Positions 20,456-33,554 are shown, counted from the stretch's first letter. The stretch: 64,000 bases of DNA from Gnetum montanum (GCA_015680685.1 MNCI01017535.1:62001-126000); one strand, 5' to 3'. Notes: a model not told the origin generated them from the letters alone. Program-made: numbers and translations.

Positions 20456-21837
20456 TATAATAACAAAAAATGTTGATGGCTAGAATCACTGAGGGATCAA
20501 AGGATGCACAACCTTAACCCTACCTTTACATGAAGGCCTTGCTAAAAAATAGAGGCAAATTGTCCTAAATAATCTTCTTGATTGAATAGGGACTTTGCTC
20601 GTTGCAACCGAGGTAGTGGGTGCAACCATGGGGTAGCATGGTTAGTAAAAATGCAAATGCAAACAACATGAAAACAATGCTAAGGGTCAAAGTGATGTTT
20701 TGTGGTGCTAAGTGTGGAGCATAGCCATGAAATGAGGGCGAGAATAGCTAAGGCTTTCAACCAAAATGAGGGTGTCAACTCACAGAGACTATTGCTTGAG
20801 CGTAGTACAACGTGACAACATGTGAAAAAGTGGGAAAGATGTAAGAAAAATGTAAGAAAATGCTAGAAATGGGAGAGAGAAATGGAACACTATCCTAAAT
20901 GAGAGTGTAGTTAACTCCAAAAGGGTCTCAGGAGGTACATAGTGTGCAACAGGTGCAATGGGAGAATAGTCACAATCTTGGTGGTGTCAGGCTGTGAAGT
21001 TTGGTGCTCGCCATGATGAACCATGCCTATCAGGTTGGCTATTGCAGTGTATCATGTGGTGTTCTGCAGGGCTGCAATGGGGTATAGTGTATTATGCAGT
21101 GTAGGATTGCAACGGGGACACAGTGTACCATGCGATGTAGTTATGCCTCTTTGTCGATGTGATGTGCTCTGGGTCTCATTTGCCCATGAAGCTAAGTGCC
21201 AAGATACAAAAATGCCAAATGCCAATTAAAAGTTCCAACTGCCAACCCCTAAAACGTTGGCGGTTTAGGGGTATTTATAGGGCTAGGGTTAGCCCAAAAT
21301 GCAAATCGAGTGCCATGTGGTAGTGTGGTAGGTGGGAAGAGCATAGCAGTTATAGTGGAGAGTGTAGTAGTTACAATAGTGAGAGTAGTAGCTATAGTGT
21401 GGAGCGTAGCAAAACACATAGAAAAATTATGCAAAATTGGCCATTTTTGTGTTGGCTACACTTTCTATGCTCTCAAGTATAGCAGAGTGTAGCATTTAGA
21501 GTGCTAAGCATAGTAGCTACAGTGCCAAGCATAATACAACACTTAGAAAATTTTTGCAAAACTAGCCATTTGTGTGTTGGCTACACTTGCTATGCTCTAG
21601 AGCGTAGTAGCTATAGTGCTGAGTGTAGCACAATACTTAGAAAAATTTTGTAGAACTTGACCTTGTTTGGACACTTAGCCAGAATTGCAAAAGATTGGTC
21701 ATTGAAGCTGACTACACTCTACTGGAGTGGAGAGTGTGGTCCCTACACTTAGAAAAATTTGCGGAAAGTGTTGTCATTCTGAAACTTAGTCAAATTTGTA
21801 GTCGAGAAGTGGTAGCCCAAATTTTTATGGTGTTTCA
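20456..21837 (-). repeat. Element 2 5' LTR
   Basis: On the minus strand it starts TGAAACACCATAAAAATTTG. The left edge TATAATAACAAAAAATG aligns base for base with TGTAATGATCAAAAATG of the other LTR. It contains the word array 21340-21625 and the TATA block 21268-21284. CCAAG follows at 21838-21842. Confidence 0.85.
21268..21284 (-). promoter_or_regulatory. TATA box of element 2 5' LTR
   Basis: The minus strand reads CCCTATAAATACCCCTAAAC after CTAACCCTAG. This is the strongest core-promoter match in the left block. Confidence 0.65.
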
Positions 21838-21842
21838 CCAAG
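21838..21842. repeat. Target site duplication of element 2 (right copy)
   Basis: CCAAG matches 12913-12917. To its right the interrupted pol region of element 3 resumes. Confidence 0.88.
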
Positions 21843-22960
21843 CACTTTAGTAATATACCATTGTAGGATTGACATAATGTGTTCTCATCCACAATGATAT
21901 ACTACTTTGAGCCTTTACGTACAACATCCTTTTGAGTAGTAGTTAAGTCTTGTGAGGATTTAGCATGCATAAGGTAAAATTTAATATTGTCATACCACTC
22001 CCTAGTAAGAGTAGTATGAACAATGACCACAAAGGTTTCTTTAGTGTTCTACATGATGGAGATGGCACAATCCATGGTTAAGATGGATAACTTACTAAAC
22101 ACATCTGGCATAACACTAAGGGCTAATATGGCAATTGCATTGGCTATGACATTCTTGTTTTAGGGTATGTGCTAGATATCAATGTCTATAAATTATTGCA
22201 ACCATTGCTTCCCTAGGTCATAATAAGGTTGTAAGTGTTTGGATTTTCATGCATAAACTTTAGTTATTTGGTTAACCCCAAGTTATGAATTACCTTTGAT
22301 CATTAAGCATATAATTCCTAGGTTATGAGTTACCATCATTCCTTTGATCAAACTCTCATACTCCACTATGTTGTTTATGCATGAAAACTCAAAATGATAG
22401 GTGAAGGATTGGATTTCACTAGATGGAAATGTTGTGATGGCAGTGGCATTTGCCCCATGGGTAGTTGAAGCTCCATCAAAGTGCATGACTACCTCATAAC
22501 CCTTGAGCACTTGGCTAATGGTGTTAATGTGCTCATTAGAGAACTCAGGATCTATGGATTTTTGGTCATCAACAAGTGAAACTATGAGTTATATGGCTAT
22601 AGCTTGACCTTTCCTTGAGGATTAAAAGATGTAATGAAGGTCAAAATCCATGGTTATGGCTTTCCATTAGGCTATACGACTACTCTCATAAATGTTGGTT
22701 GTGATGGCTCTGAGCACATTCTCTTTGCAAATGATGTTGACCTGGCTTTTGAAGAGGTAGTGTCTCCACTTCTTTAATGAGAAGATTAGTACTAGACAAT
22801 AATTCTCCATTTTAGTGTATTAGATCTCATGGACAACTAATGCATGGCTAAGATTGTATACTAGCATTTTTGCTCCATCATCATGCTTTTGATAGAGTAG
22901 AGAAGCAATGGATGTGTTAGAGATGATAAGGTAGATGTAAAATAGTTTACCCTCTTGCAG
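21843..22960 (-). pseudogene. Element 3 RNase H regions (two, degenerate)
   Basis: RNase H removes the RNA strand during reverse transcription. Reading leftward, a first Ty3-type domain (about 22960-22740) has ISNTSIASLLYQ, then NLSHALVVHE, MENYCLVL and KKWRHYL. A second domain (22510-22150) has MHFDGASTTHGANATA, then NNIVEYESLIKGM and LGIICLMIKGNS. The second matches the archaeal-type RNase H found with the first in Tat-lineage elements. DGAS and EYE hold the expected acidic residues; the usual GDS is GNS. The linker toward integrase (22150-21843) is badly decayed and ends at element 2. Confidence 0.8.
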
Positions 22961-24240
22961 AGGATACACTGTAGGAAGTTGTGCCACCTCTTGCTTAAGG
23001 TTTTAAAAGGCCTCTTGGCATTAAGCCATCCACTTGTAGTGAACCCCTTTCTTAAGAAAGTGTTGCATGGGCTGTAACTTATTCATATGCCTTGCAATAA
23101 ACCTACAAATAAACTATAATTTGCCTTGTCATCACTAAATCTCCTTAAGGTTAGTAGGTGCTACTAATTTGGATATGGCCTTAACCTTATCAGGATCTAC
23201 ATGTATCCCTACTTTAGATACTACAAAGCCAATCATCTTACTAATTTTAACACCAAAGACATATTTCTTAGGATTGAACCTGAGCTTGTACTTGAGGCAT
23301 CATTTAAGCATAAGATCTAGGTCATTAGCATGGCCACTAGCCACTTTGGACTTAATGGCTTTATCATCTATGTAATCATTGAGCATACCTAACATGTAAT
23401 CACTAAAGATATAGGTCATGGCTTTTTGATAGGTTTCTCCTGCATTCTTAAGGCCAAAGGGCATCATGGTATAGTAAAATCTATCCCAAGGGGTCATGAA
23501 GGTCATGCTAAGTTGGTGCTCTAGGTTGATCCTAATCTAGTTATATTTGGCAAACTCATCCATAAAGGACAACAAGGCATGTCTAGCTGTAATATTAATA
23601 AGTTGATCAATACTAGGCAAAGGGAAGTGATCCTTAATAATCACCTTATTTAGGTCTTGAAAACCAATGCAAATATAGATACTCCCATTTTTCCTAGGGA
23701 CTACTACTATGTTGGACATACATTCTATGTAGTCAACACCCCTAATGAAACCAACTTGGTAAAGCTTTGAGATCTCATCACAAATTACCAAGGACAAATT
23801 AGGTCTAATCTTGCACATTTTTTGCTTAAAAAACCTAATGATAGGATCAAGTATGATGTTGTGTTGGACTAAATGTGGGTCTAGGCCTAGCATATCTTCA
23901 TGTGACCAAGTAAAGACCTTAATGTTACCTTGTAGAACCTTATTGATGTCTTGAGCTTGTTGAGGTGACAGTGAGGAACTTAGTTTAAGGGTTTTCTCCT
24001 TACCATTTTGTGATAGGAACCTCAACTAGAGAGTCTTCTATTATATCACTTGCCTCTAAGTCAAATGTTTTGACTAGGTTTTTAGGCCATTCTAGAGGTT
24101 TCTCTATCAAGGCTACGTGGTTGACAAAACTCTTAGGCTCAAGATCTAGGTAATCGAGGTTCATATACCATTCTACATCACCATGAGGTCCACTTAGGCT
24201 CAAAGAGAGACTAATTTTCTCCTAGGTACTCATACTTCTA
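22961..24240 (-). pseudogene. Element 3 reverse transcriptase (degenerate)
   Basis: RT makes the DNA copy of the element RNA. The minus strand reads VVVPRKNGSIYICIGFQDLN, then HFPLPSIDQL, then LLSFMDEFAKYN, then MTPWDRFYYTMMPFGLKNA. The active site is YIDD at 23363-23374, followed by FNPKKYVFGV and, after a stop, FIARHMNKLQPMQHFL. The stretch 24025-23537 is open for 162 residues. A stop and frame break separate it from the YIDD block. The upstream part (24240-24030) has decayed linker sequence. A Ty3/gypsy assignment is secure; this copy is inactive. Confidence 0.88.
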
Positions 24241-24889
24241 TCTTGGATGTCAATGATAAGCACATTAAGTGGCACCTGGGTGAAAGTGAATAAACAATGC
24301 TAAAATGCTATAAAATTATGCAAATATATGCTACTCTAATGCAAACAATGTCATCCAATGCTATAAATAGGATAAAAACAAGAAAAGAATTTTGATAAGG
24401 GCCAACAAAGGTCAAACAAAGGAAAGTATGAGAAATAACTACAAATGGTTAATAAGGGTCACAATTTTGCTAGTTTTAAGCCTTAGTGGGTCATGAGGCT
24501 AGTTTAAGGCCATAGTAGGCCATGGTCACATGGTGTCAAATAGTGGTCAAGGAAGGTCAAACCCCACTATTAGATACCAATAAATGGCTAAAAAAGGTAA
24601 ATAAGACTATAATAAGGAAAATAAACAAAATATTAGGCTAAATAAAGTCCATAAGAAGGTTAACAAGGTCAATAATGCCACACAAGGCTAAAAATAAGTC
24701 GAAACATTATGTAATAGGGCCAAATCAAGCAAATCAGGCTACATATGATCAAACTTTCCCAATAAAGGGTTAAAATGGTTAGGTTTTGCGAGTTTTAGGC
24801 CTTAGAATGCCATGGTTTGAGGCTAAAGGGCTATTAGGTGAGTTTGGTCATTAGTTAGGGCTATTTGGACTTAGAAATCAAGAGTTTTG
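24241..24889 (-). other. Element 3 spacer upstream of RT, with decayed TAAACTAG motifs
   Basis: A-rich spacer without a recognisable domain. CTAGTTTAAGGCCATAGTAG near 24510 and similar words near 24470 and 24790 are further copies of the motif that follows protease at 34010-34360. The motif therefore brackets the long segment between protease and RT. Confidence 0.55.
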
Positions 24890-27800
24890 AGGCTTCGACT
24901 CTAGGCCCCCTCATCTCCACATTGGCTAGCATAGAAGAAGGGAACCTTAGCATGGAAAATAAGAAAAGAAGATTTTGAAACATCTAGAGGTTCAAAATTG
25001 AGGTTTTAGGGCCTTCCCAAGGTAGTGCAAGGTTAGATATATCAAAATTGTTCACTCCAGAGGTTAGTAAAGGAAAAAAAGTAGGTTCTAAAGATTAAGC
25101 CCCATACTTCCACGTTGGTAAACATGGAAGAGAGGGGAATCAATTTGAAAAATCAAAATCCAAGCAAAAATAAGATTAAACATGGTCAAACAGGCAGCTA
25201 AAACCTAGATATGGAAGTTGTGCATCTTCTAGCTTCATTTTGAGGGCATTTAATTCTATTTTGGTTGTTAAGACATGTTGAAATGGCTTCCCCCATTTCT
25301 TCCACATTGAGCATAGCATCCCTAGCATGAAAGAATTGGGGGACACTTGTTCCATGTTTTCAAGGTGGCTCAAGAGCATGTTGATCAAGTTTCCAAGGTC
25401 CTAGGAATATAGATCATGATTTTGCAAGTTTCTAGTCATTTTTGGTCATGTTTGAAGGTTGTTCAAGGGTATCTAAGGTTTGACCCCCCTATTTCCACAT
25501 TGGGGGAGTTACTGCAATGTGAAAGATAGAGGGGAATGGGTTTTGGAGATTAAAATGAGGTCAAATAAGAAAAATCTTAAGGCTATGAGGTCCTAGGCTT
25601 TTCTAGCATAGATCTTTGGCTTACAGGAGTGTCATCTTGCCATAAAAAGTGGAAAAGTAGGTTTTCCTTCTATTTTCACATTGCCCAACATGGAAGAAAC
25701 CTTCTCTCGAATGGATGGAAAAAGAATCTCAAATCTAGGCAAATTCGAGTTTTAATGGACTATGCATGTTGGCTTTTGGAGTTACCCCTTTTCTTCCACA
25801 CTGTGGATGGGGTGCTCAACATAAAAGACTAATGGGAATAGCTTTTTAACCATTTAGGGTTGGTTTCCTAAGGTTTGAAGGCTATAGTGAGTGTTGACAG
25901 GATCATACAGTGCATGCAAGGTTATTTGGTGTCATTCTAAGGTGTCTATGAGCCTCAAATGAGTCCCCCCTTTAGTCTCCATGCTGGCCAACATGGAAGA
26001 GAGGGTTCCTAGTGTGGGAAAACCATAAATATTCGATTTGGACTAATTTTGGCCTCAATCGACTATGCATGTATGCTTCAATGGTTTTCACGATGGAAGA
26101 CTAGGGTTTAAGGTTAAGATTGGTTAGTTTGAAGGTATTCTAGATGTGTTTTGAGCTTTCCCCCTTTCTTCCATGCTAGGGATGATATGCTTAGTGTGGA
26201 AGATTATTGGGGGTAGCCTTTTAGTCATCTGAAGTCACTTTTATAGGGTCTGAAGGCTTTCAAAGATGTAAAACTAGTCGTAGGGTTCATGTAAGGTTGT
26301 AGGATGTCTGCTTGAGGTGTCTAATGGTCATTTTTGAGATTCCAAAATATTAGGAAGAAATGAGTTTTGGCTATTTATGGCTAATTTTGATGAGTTTGAG
26401 GGTTCTAGGATGCACAAACAAGGTCCTAGGACACACACAAGGCTTTCTGACATCTATTTAATGTGTCTAAAAGCCATTTTGGAGTCTCCCCAAAGTTTCC
26501 CCCTATTTTCACATGAGCTAATTTGGAAGAGGTGGCTCCCAGCATGGAGGAACTAGGGGGATATGCTTTTTACTAAATTTTTCCAATTTTTTCTATGCAC
26601 GTGTGTCCACAGGGTTGTCAGTGTCAATGCCTAGGGTCAAAATATGAGTACTTTGAGGGTTGTGAGAGGGTTTTTAGGCTTTCTCCCCTCCATCCATGTT
26701 GAGGCTAGGATGCTTAGTGTGGATGGTATCCTCCTCAGCATGGAAAACCTAAAGGGAGCAAGGTTTGATCATTTTAGGTGACTTCTGGAAGGATTGGGTT
26801 GCTTCCAGAAGTCAAATTGCATGCAAACTTCAATAGTTTTGGCTTCCCCCTTCGATCCATACTAATACTAAAATTCTCAGCATGGATGAGGTCCTCCCTA
26901 TTGTGGAAGAACCTTGAAAAGCTAATTTTTATTAATTTTTGGCACTTTAGTAGCTTCCAAGCTAGCATGGTTTTGGTGTAGGTACTAGATAGTTTGACAT
27001 TATTTTCTTGTATCTAGAATCCCCACTAGCTTTCTTAGTTACTCCTACATTTTTTTCATGCTAGGTAGTGTGGAAGAGATCTCCCTTAGCATAAAAGAAC
27101 CAAGAAATTTAAATCTAGGCCTTTTTGAGGGCCAATCAACCATGCATGTTAGCCTTTGGGATTATTGATCTCGATGGTCAATACTGGGTGTCAAGATCCA
27201 GTAGCTTGGAGGCTCCTAGGTGCCTCATGTAATCTCCCCTTTCTTCCATGCTAGACATGATGGCCCCAGTGTGGATGAGATGGGGATGATAGTTTTATGC
27301 CAATTTTGACTACTTTTGAGCTATTTGAAATCTCTAGAGGGTTTTGGTAGGGTCTAGGGATTACCAAGGTAGGTTATTTGGCCATTTTAGATCATAACTT
27401 AGGTTTTCTTGCATACCCCGTAGGTTGCCATGCTAGCTCCACATTAGGTAGCATCGAGGGAAGATTCACCAATGTGGAATATGCCATGGATTAAAAATCA
27501 ACTTGTTCTAAGGTCAATCTAGGCTATCAGAGACTATGAGGTGGTACTAGGATTTGAGAATTGGCTATTGAATAGTCAATTCAAGAAATTTTGATCATCC
27601 CCCCACCTATCCATGCTAGGACCAGGATGCCCAATGTGGATGAGGCCTCCGCTAGCATGGAACTACCAAATGCCAAGGTTTTAACCACTTTCAACTAGGT
27701 TTCATGATGTTTTGAGGCTTTTGGGGGTGCTTGGAGGGGTTCTAGGCCATGTAGGCCCACTTTGGGTGTCTTAGGCTAGATGGGTCTTGTGGGGGTGGGG

Positions 27801-28225
27801 GGATAAGAATGGGTGTTACCTCCTTTATTCCATGCTAGGTAGTGTTTCCCTAGTGTGCAAACCCATGTTGTCGAGTTTTTTCCATGTCTAATTCCTTTTG
27901 GAAGCCTGGGGTTGAAAAAGGTAGGTTTTGGCTACTAAAAATGGTAAAAGGTTATGTTTTAATGGTTTTATGAAGTAAGATGCATGTATCCACACTAGGA
28001 ATGATATTCCTAGTGTGGATGCATGAGAGTTAAGGCTTGGTTATTTTTCTAAATGTCAAAAGTACTCAAAACTCAATGTTGATGTAATTTTTTGGCTAGG
28101 AGTGAAGGTGTATGGTGGGGCCCACAACCCAAAAATTTTAAATTTTGAATTTTGAGCTTAACTCCCACCAATCGCAATGTGGAAGAGAATTTTCCCCCCT
28201 TGCACTTCAATTCACTTGGAGTTAA
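24890..28225. repeat. Array of about 18 hairpin-like units (TTCCATGCTAGG ... CCTAGTGTGGAAG)
   Basis: Units recur every 150-290 bases. Each has a C-rich lead, then CTTCCATGCTAGG or CTTCCACATTGG, a short loop, then an inverted partner such as CTTAGTGTGGAAG. Clear units are near 24900, 25085, 25295, 25490, 25790, 25975, 26165, 26690, 27235, 27600, 27820 and 27985. The sequence between units is unrelated AT-rich text with TTTTGAGG-like words. The same words occur in the LTRs of element 3 (1200-1430 and 39950-40200). I find no coding frame. Confidence 0.7.
27988..28020. repeat. Perfect 15-base inverted repeat with 3-base loop
   Basis: ATCCACACTAGGAAT at 27988-28002 and its exact reverse complement at 28006-28020 surround GAT. 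It is the best-preserved unit of the hairpin array. Confidence 0.9.
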
Positions 28226-30100
28226 GGTGCACTAAATGGACAATTGGGGTTTAGAGGTGGGTGTTTAGGTTTAGATGTGGTTTTTATTGTGAAATTTCAT
28301 AAGCTTCAATCATAATCTTCAGTCTACAGAAATAGAACATTGGTGGAGAGATTTGGAAGAGATTTTTATAGTAGATAACATCAATCTTCACCATGGAAGC
28401 CTTAGAACTTTCCTGTAGCTAGTGTTTAACCTTCAATCTTTTGATACTTCATTAGTTCTCAACATTGATCTAGCCATGACTTCCAAGNAGACCCATGAAT
28501 CAAAAAGGCATATGAGCATGTAAGGAACATATTAGGGCTACTTAGACCTATTTCAATCTAGTATTCCTCTATTGCTACTCCAAGGTAGACAATCCTAACC
28601 ATTTTTGCTTTGGTTTCTAGCCATTTTTATTGTTTTTCTTACTATGTGTGCGGTTGTTTTCTTTCGATCTATGCTAATAGAGCAGGTAAAACAAAATTTT
28701 GATGAAATAACCCTCTTATTTTGGGTGTTTCTATATAGATCTATGGTCATTTCTTTATTTTGGCCTTGGTAGATTTGATTTTTAAAATTAGGCCTAATGT
28801 TTTCATGATTTTTTCCAAGAAATTGGGGGGTAGGGCCATTTTTCTCAGATCTAGGTTAAAAGATCCTTGAAAATTAAATTTCAAAAAATTTTTACTCCTT
28901 TATTTTGATTTTTTTAAATGGGTATGGATTATTTTGGCTATGTTGGCTATGTTGGCTATTTTTCATGGCTATGTTAAATTAGGCTTTATGAATTTTAAGC
29001 TTTTTTGGTGATTTTTGCATGAAAAAAGAAAGTAATGTGTATTTTGTATTAATAAAATGGTACATAATTTTAAAATTTTATGTATAGATTTTTAGCCCTA
29101 TGTTTAAGGTTTCCAATGGCTATTGTCCCATTCAATTTGGGTTAATAATGATAGAGTTATGGCTATTTTCGTGAGGTCATGTAGTTAGGTTTTTTATGCC
29201 ATTTTTTAGAATTCCATGTAGATTCATGATTTTTTTTTTTGTAAACGAAAATGGTTTTTGTTAATATTTGGTTTTTGCTAAGTGGCTCTTGGATTTTGCT
29301 TTTTAATGGAGGTAGAATCACTTCATTTGTATTTCAAATGAATTTTTAATGAATTTTTTATTAGCCTTGTGTCAAAAGGGGCTTTGTGCCATATTCAGAT
29401 TTGTATCCAAATTAATAGTTTTTTTGAATAAATAGAAAGTGTTACATGTGTAGGAATCTATTTAAGCTTTCAAAAAATGGTAGAATCACTCCATTTGGAG
29501 CTCAAATGAATTTTTGGTGAATTTTCTTCCAACCCTACATGAAAGGGGTTTAATGGTGACAACTAATGTTTTTGCTAGTTTTGGTTATATTTTATGAAAA
29601 AGATGGTTATGTATTCCTAGTTGTAATGGCTATGGCTGGAGGGTTCATGATTTTAGGATTCCTTCCATGGTGGAATTACTAAAATCAAAGCTTAAATAAA
29701 TTTTTTTGTTATGGCTATGTCAACAAGGTTAAATTTTGGTTGTAGCACTTTATCCCTTTTGGACATGGATGTGATTGACATGTGTAGAGATTTCTCCTAT
29801 TAATTTCCATGGCTTTGGAGATGTTCTAAAACATTTATCATGCTCTAAATTTAGTTTTGAAGGTTATAAGTAACTTTTTCTATTTTTGGTAATGTTTATG
29901 TTAATGGCTATTTCCTAGGTTCTAAATTTTGCTATGTGTAACTAGGCTATAAGTTTTTTGGCTAATGTATGAGGCTATACTAGGTTGTAATTATGTTCTC
30001 ATGAATTTCTTAAGTAATTTTGAATAAACATATTAGAGCCTTTTACAAAGGATAATTTCACCCTTGACTAGGATGTTTTTACAAACTTGTTAAGATATTT
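28226..30100. other. AT-rich stretch between hairpin array and antisense gene
   Basis: There is no convincing coding frame. Words like ATGGCTATGTT recur. Two units about 180 bases apart (29300-29380 and 29475-29555) share GTAGAATCACTYCATTTG and a following AAATGAATTTTT, with a weaker third near 29660. One unresolved base lies at 28488. It could hold the promoter and leader of the plus-strand gene to its right. Confidence 0.5.
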
Positions 30101-30940
30101 CAATTGGTCCTAATATTTTTTGCTTTGCCATCTAGGGCCTTTTTGAAGCCCATACTCATCATTGTTGAGTCAGTGGGCATCCTATGCTAAATTGGCCATC
30201 CCAAGGCCAATACCCCCTTGCTTAATATGACCTTGGATAAGGTCTCACTATGGTTCTAGCTAGGGACAAGGAAATTCCTTACTTACATCCTTAAAAACTT
30301 TAGTATGACGCTGTGGTCACAGTTGTCCATAGATGTGGTCAGGGTCATAGTGAAGGCACTATTACCTTGGGCATCTATCTTGATTACCAGGTTTATTACT
30401 AACAACCCACCTCTTAAGATAATAGGGGGAACTACAGATGTGATCAATCCATGCCACCTCATGGAGATCTGAACTATGCCAAAGTATAGTTAGTATAGTG
30501 CTAACAATACTCTAATGATGGCTCACAGAGCTCACACATTATTCTAGAGCCCTCTTGGCACTGCGTATCATATGCAGGAGTAAGCATGATTATTATAGTA
30601 TTTTAAAATGTTTTTTGGCTTTATTGGCTAAACTACCTTTCTTAACCTCGTCGATTTTGTGAACTTCTTGTAGGTATAGGATCAGTGATTAAGGCTTAGT
30701 CACTAATGATTAAACCTTTGTGGTGGCTCAAACTGCCCTAGATGAATACACCAAGGGACCATGACTTAGAATAGTTAAGGGAAGACTTTCATGAATACAC
30801 CAGTCAATTCAACCTTGTATACAAGAAGTGTGTGGATGAGAGGATGATACACACCTGGTAGGTGGACCATAAGAACTCCTTGGATTAGACCTTGGTAGTT
30901 GGTACCTTTGCACAACCCACACTGAAGAAGAAGAAGAAAG

Positions 30941-31061
30941 GTGAACATAAAGGCTATATCTTCTAATGCTTTATGGTTATGAAAATTCTAAGTTTTTTAT
31001 TGCTTTAGCTAGTTACTAAACTCACATATGTTGATGCTAAACCTTGGTTGTTGCCTTGTAG
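30941..31061 (+). other. Intron of the antisense gene
   Basis: The donor AAAG/GTGAAC and acceptor TTGCCTTGTAG enclose 121 bases. Removing it joins two coding stretches in frame through a GGA codon. The ATG at 31028 lies in the intron and is not the start. Confidence 0.65.
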
Positions 31062-33554
31062 GACCTTCCACCTCTACTGATGTCACCTTACCACTTGCAG
31101 GATGTCATGAGGATACCCTCATCCTAAAGTTTGCTGAGGTGATACTAGCATATGACTGGTTGAGGGAACATGTGCCTAGGTACATTCAAGCAAGCATTCA
31201 ATGTGTGGGTTTGTTTGATTTGTTTATGACTCCTATCCGTTCCATGCCCACTGCGAAGATGCTTCATGTCATCGACTCCTTCAATGAAAGAGCTAACCAT
31301 TTTTGCACCACCATCCAAGGTGTGCCTATTACCATAGGCATCGATGAGAGCATCTTTTGCAAATTTTTTGGTGTTTCCACTAAGGGGACAAAGGTTTCCA
31401 TTAGAATAGTGAAGGAAGTAGGCCATCGTGAGGAAGTTTTGGAGTGGCTTGGTGCTAACATGGGCCAATTTGGAATTTCCATGGACAACTTCATGAATTC
31501 TAATGCAAAGGCTTCATATCCTTTATTTAGGTCTCATGCAATTTTTAAAAATATTTTCATAAAAGAAGGTAATAAACATTATGTAGGAGTAAACTTTTAA
31601 AAAGGTCTTGATAGATGACATCAAGTTCAACTATGCAGCTACTTTGACTATTGGGATCTAGGATGAGATTCTCTGACTTCATGAGGAAACCTATACCATA
31701 ATCCATATGCATTTTTCATTTTTTGCAAGTTATTTGAAGAGGTTCGTGAAGTTTCTGGTGGTGTGAAGGAATGGACGATGGGTTGCCCAAGACCTAGACT
31801 AGCTTTATAAGCCTTAGATAAGGCACATTTATCCAATGGTACAAGCCCAAAATCTAGTAGAGGGGATGGAGGAATTGTTATCCATTACCACTAAGAATTT
31901 TGATGCTACATGATGTAAATCCCTTGACAACTTGGAGGAGGAGCATCTTATGATCCTAGTGAGTGTTCTGGAAGCTAAATAGTGATGAAAAGAAGCAAAG
32001 GGGGAGTCCAAGGCCAAACTTAAGAGGAACCAACACTAGCATCAAACTAACTTGCCTTGAAGAAGCTTAAGCTCAAGGTTAATTCATCACAATAGGTGAT
32101 CACATATAAGCTTTATTTAAATTTTGGCTATTCTATGTTTTAAGGTATTATGGCTACATTATGATTTCTAGTACTAATTGGTTTTCTATGAGCTATGGTT
32201 GTAGACAAGTGTCAGGTAATTGTAGCCCAAGCTACCATAGAGGAGGAGGCATAGAGATGTGTAGCTACCAAAACCAAGGAGGAATAAAGGCATGTAGAAG
32301 AGGCACTCTTAAAATAGCATGAGATTGAAGGGTTTGCCAATGTTGATCTAGATGCCTTGTTTGATGAGGTAGTACCAGGCACATCCCCCATTCTCATCCT
32401 AGAGGAGGAGGAGGAGGAGCCAAGTATGCACATGTCTTTACACTCCATGTTATATATTATTATTTTAAGCTTGGTTTTCATCCTAATCATTCAATGATTA
32501 TTATGCTTATAGTAGTTCATGAGCCATCAATTTAGGTCCCTATCCCTATGTTTTGTGTAAAACCATGGGTAGAGGTCTTGGACAAGGTGGAATTCATGTG
32601 CAAGATGGATAAGGACATCATCGACTGGTTGTATCAAGTTGTGCCTGAGATAGGTAAGAACTTTATTTTCTATGCCTTAGTTGTTTTTCTATGTAACAAG
32701 TTTTATGTTATGGATATCCTAGGTTGTATACCATGTTTATGGTTATGTAGTGCCTTTTATGGAGTCATTGAGACATGGAGATTGACTCCTTGCCAAAGCT
32801 TCTCTTTGATGTCTCTGGTGTGCCTTTGAAGTTATATGAGATTGCTATTGATCTAGCAATGTAGTGTATCAAAATTTCATGGGATTTAGAATCCCTATGG
32901 GAATAGGTTATGACATTGAAGGAGAAAACTTAATGGCAGGAGGAGATGATTAGAGAGCTCTAGGACTACAAGGCCTTTGTGGAAGCCCAAGTTGCTAACT
33001 CAGGGGAATTGTACACCAAGGATGTCATGTGGGCTTGCTACTAGCATGCAATTCAAGACAAAGTAGCACTTTCACATGAGATGGCTTAACAATAGATGTA
33101 GATGGAGCTCATTTCCTAGAAGGTTGAGGATTAAAAAGATCATTGCACTTGGGTCCTAGAGTGGGGTAGGAAAAAAAAGGATCATAATCAATAGTATAAG
33201 GTTGATCGTGAGGCCTACCTAAAGTGGCTCAATGAGGAGTTAGTTGAACAATGTAATAGAGAGCTATTCATTTAGGGGATCTAGGAAAAGAGTGCATATT
33301 AGCCCTTTGAGAGTACTCTCATGATGGAGAGATCCCCTACTCCTTAGATAATCACTATTGTAGGTGAGACTTTTGTGGCTACTATTACTCAAGAGCCTCC
33401 TATTTGGACCATAGTTGATAGGACTAGCATCCTCACTAGCATTGATCTAGGGGATATTGACTAGGTCAATATGATGGAGGACCAAATCCTCCATTGTTTA
33501 GAGGATGATCTTCCACATCTACCCCTAGAAGTCAAGGAGTTGGAGTCCCCACAG

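Larger units (their letters stand above)
12918..21837 (-). mobile_element. Element 2: gag-protease-only LTR retrotransposon (TR-GAG type)
   Basis: This 8920-base minus-strand element has a CCAAG target duplication. The 5' LTR is 20456-21837 and the 3' LTR 12918-14342. In element order it has a PBS (20450-20432), leader repeats, gag (19957-17300), protease (17300-16560), motif cluster (16150-15488), 3' region and polypurine tract (14358-14343). No RT, RNase H or integrase is seen. Size and layout are almost the same as element 1. It is inserted between the RNase H and integrase regions of element 3 in the same orientation, so it is younger than that element. Confidence 0.88.

Noticed and set aside
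25176-26981. Several small frames (25176-25388, 25629-25832, 26774-26981) as possible host exons.
   Set aside because: Each covers one or two hairpin units of the array, has no family resemblance, and appears on both strands.
31145-31494. Two minus-strand frames of 107 and 76 residues.
   Set aside because: Shadows of the exon at 31062-31600, whose plus-strand frame continues in frame across the intron.
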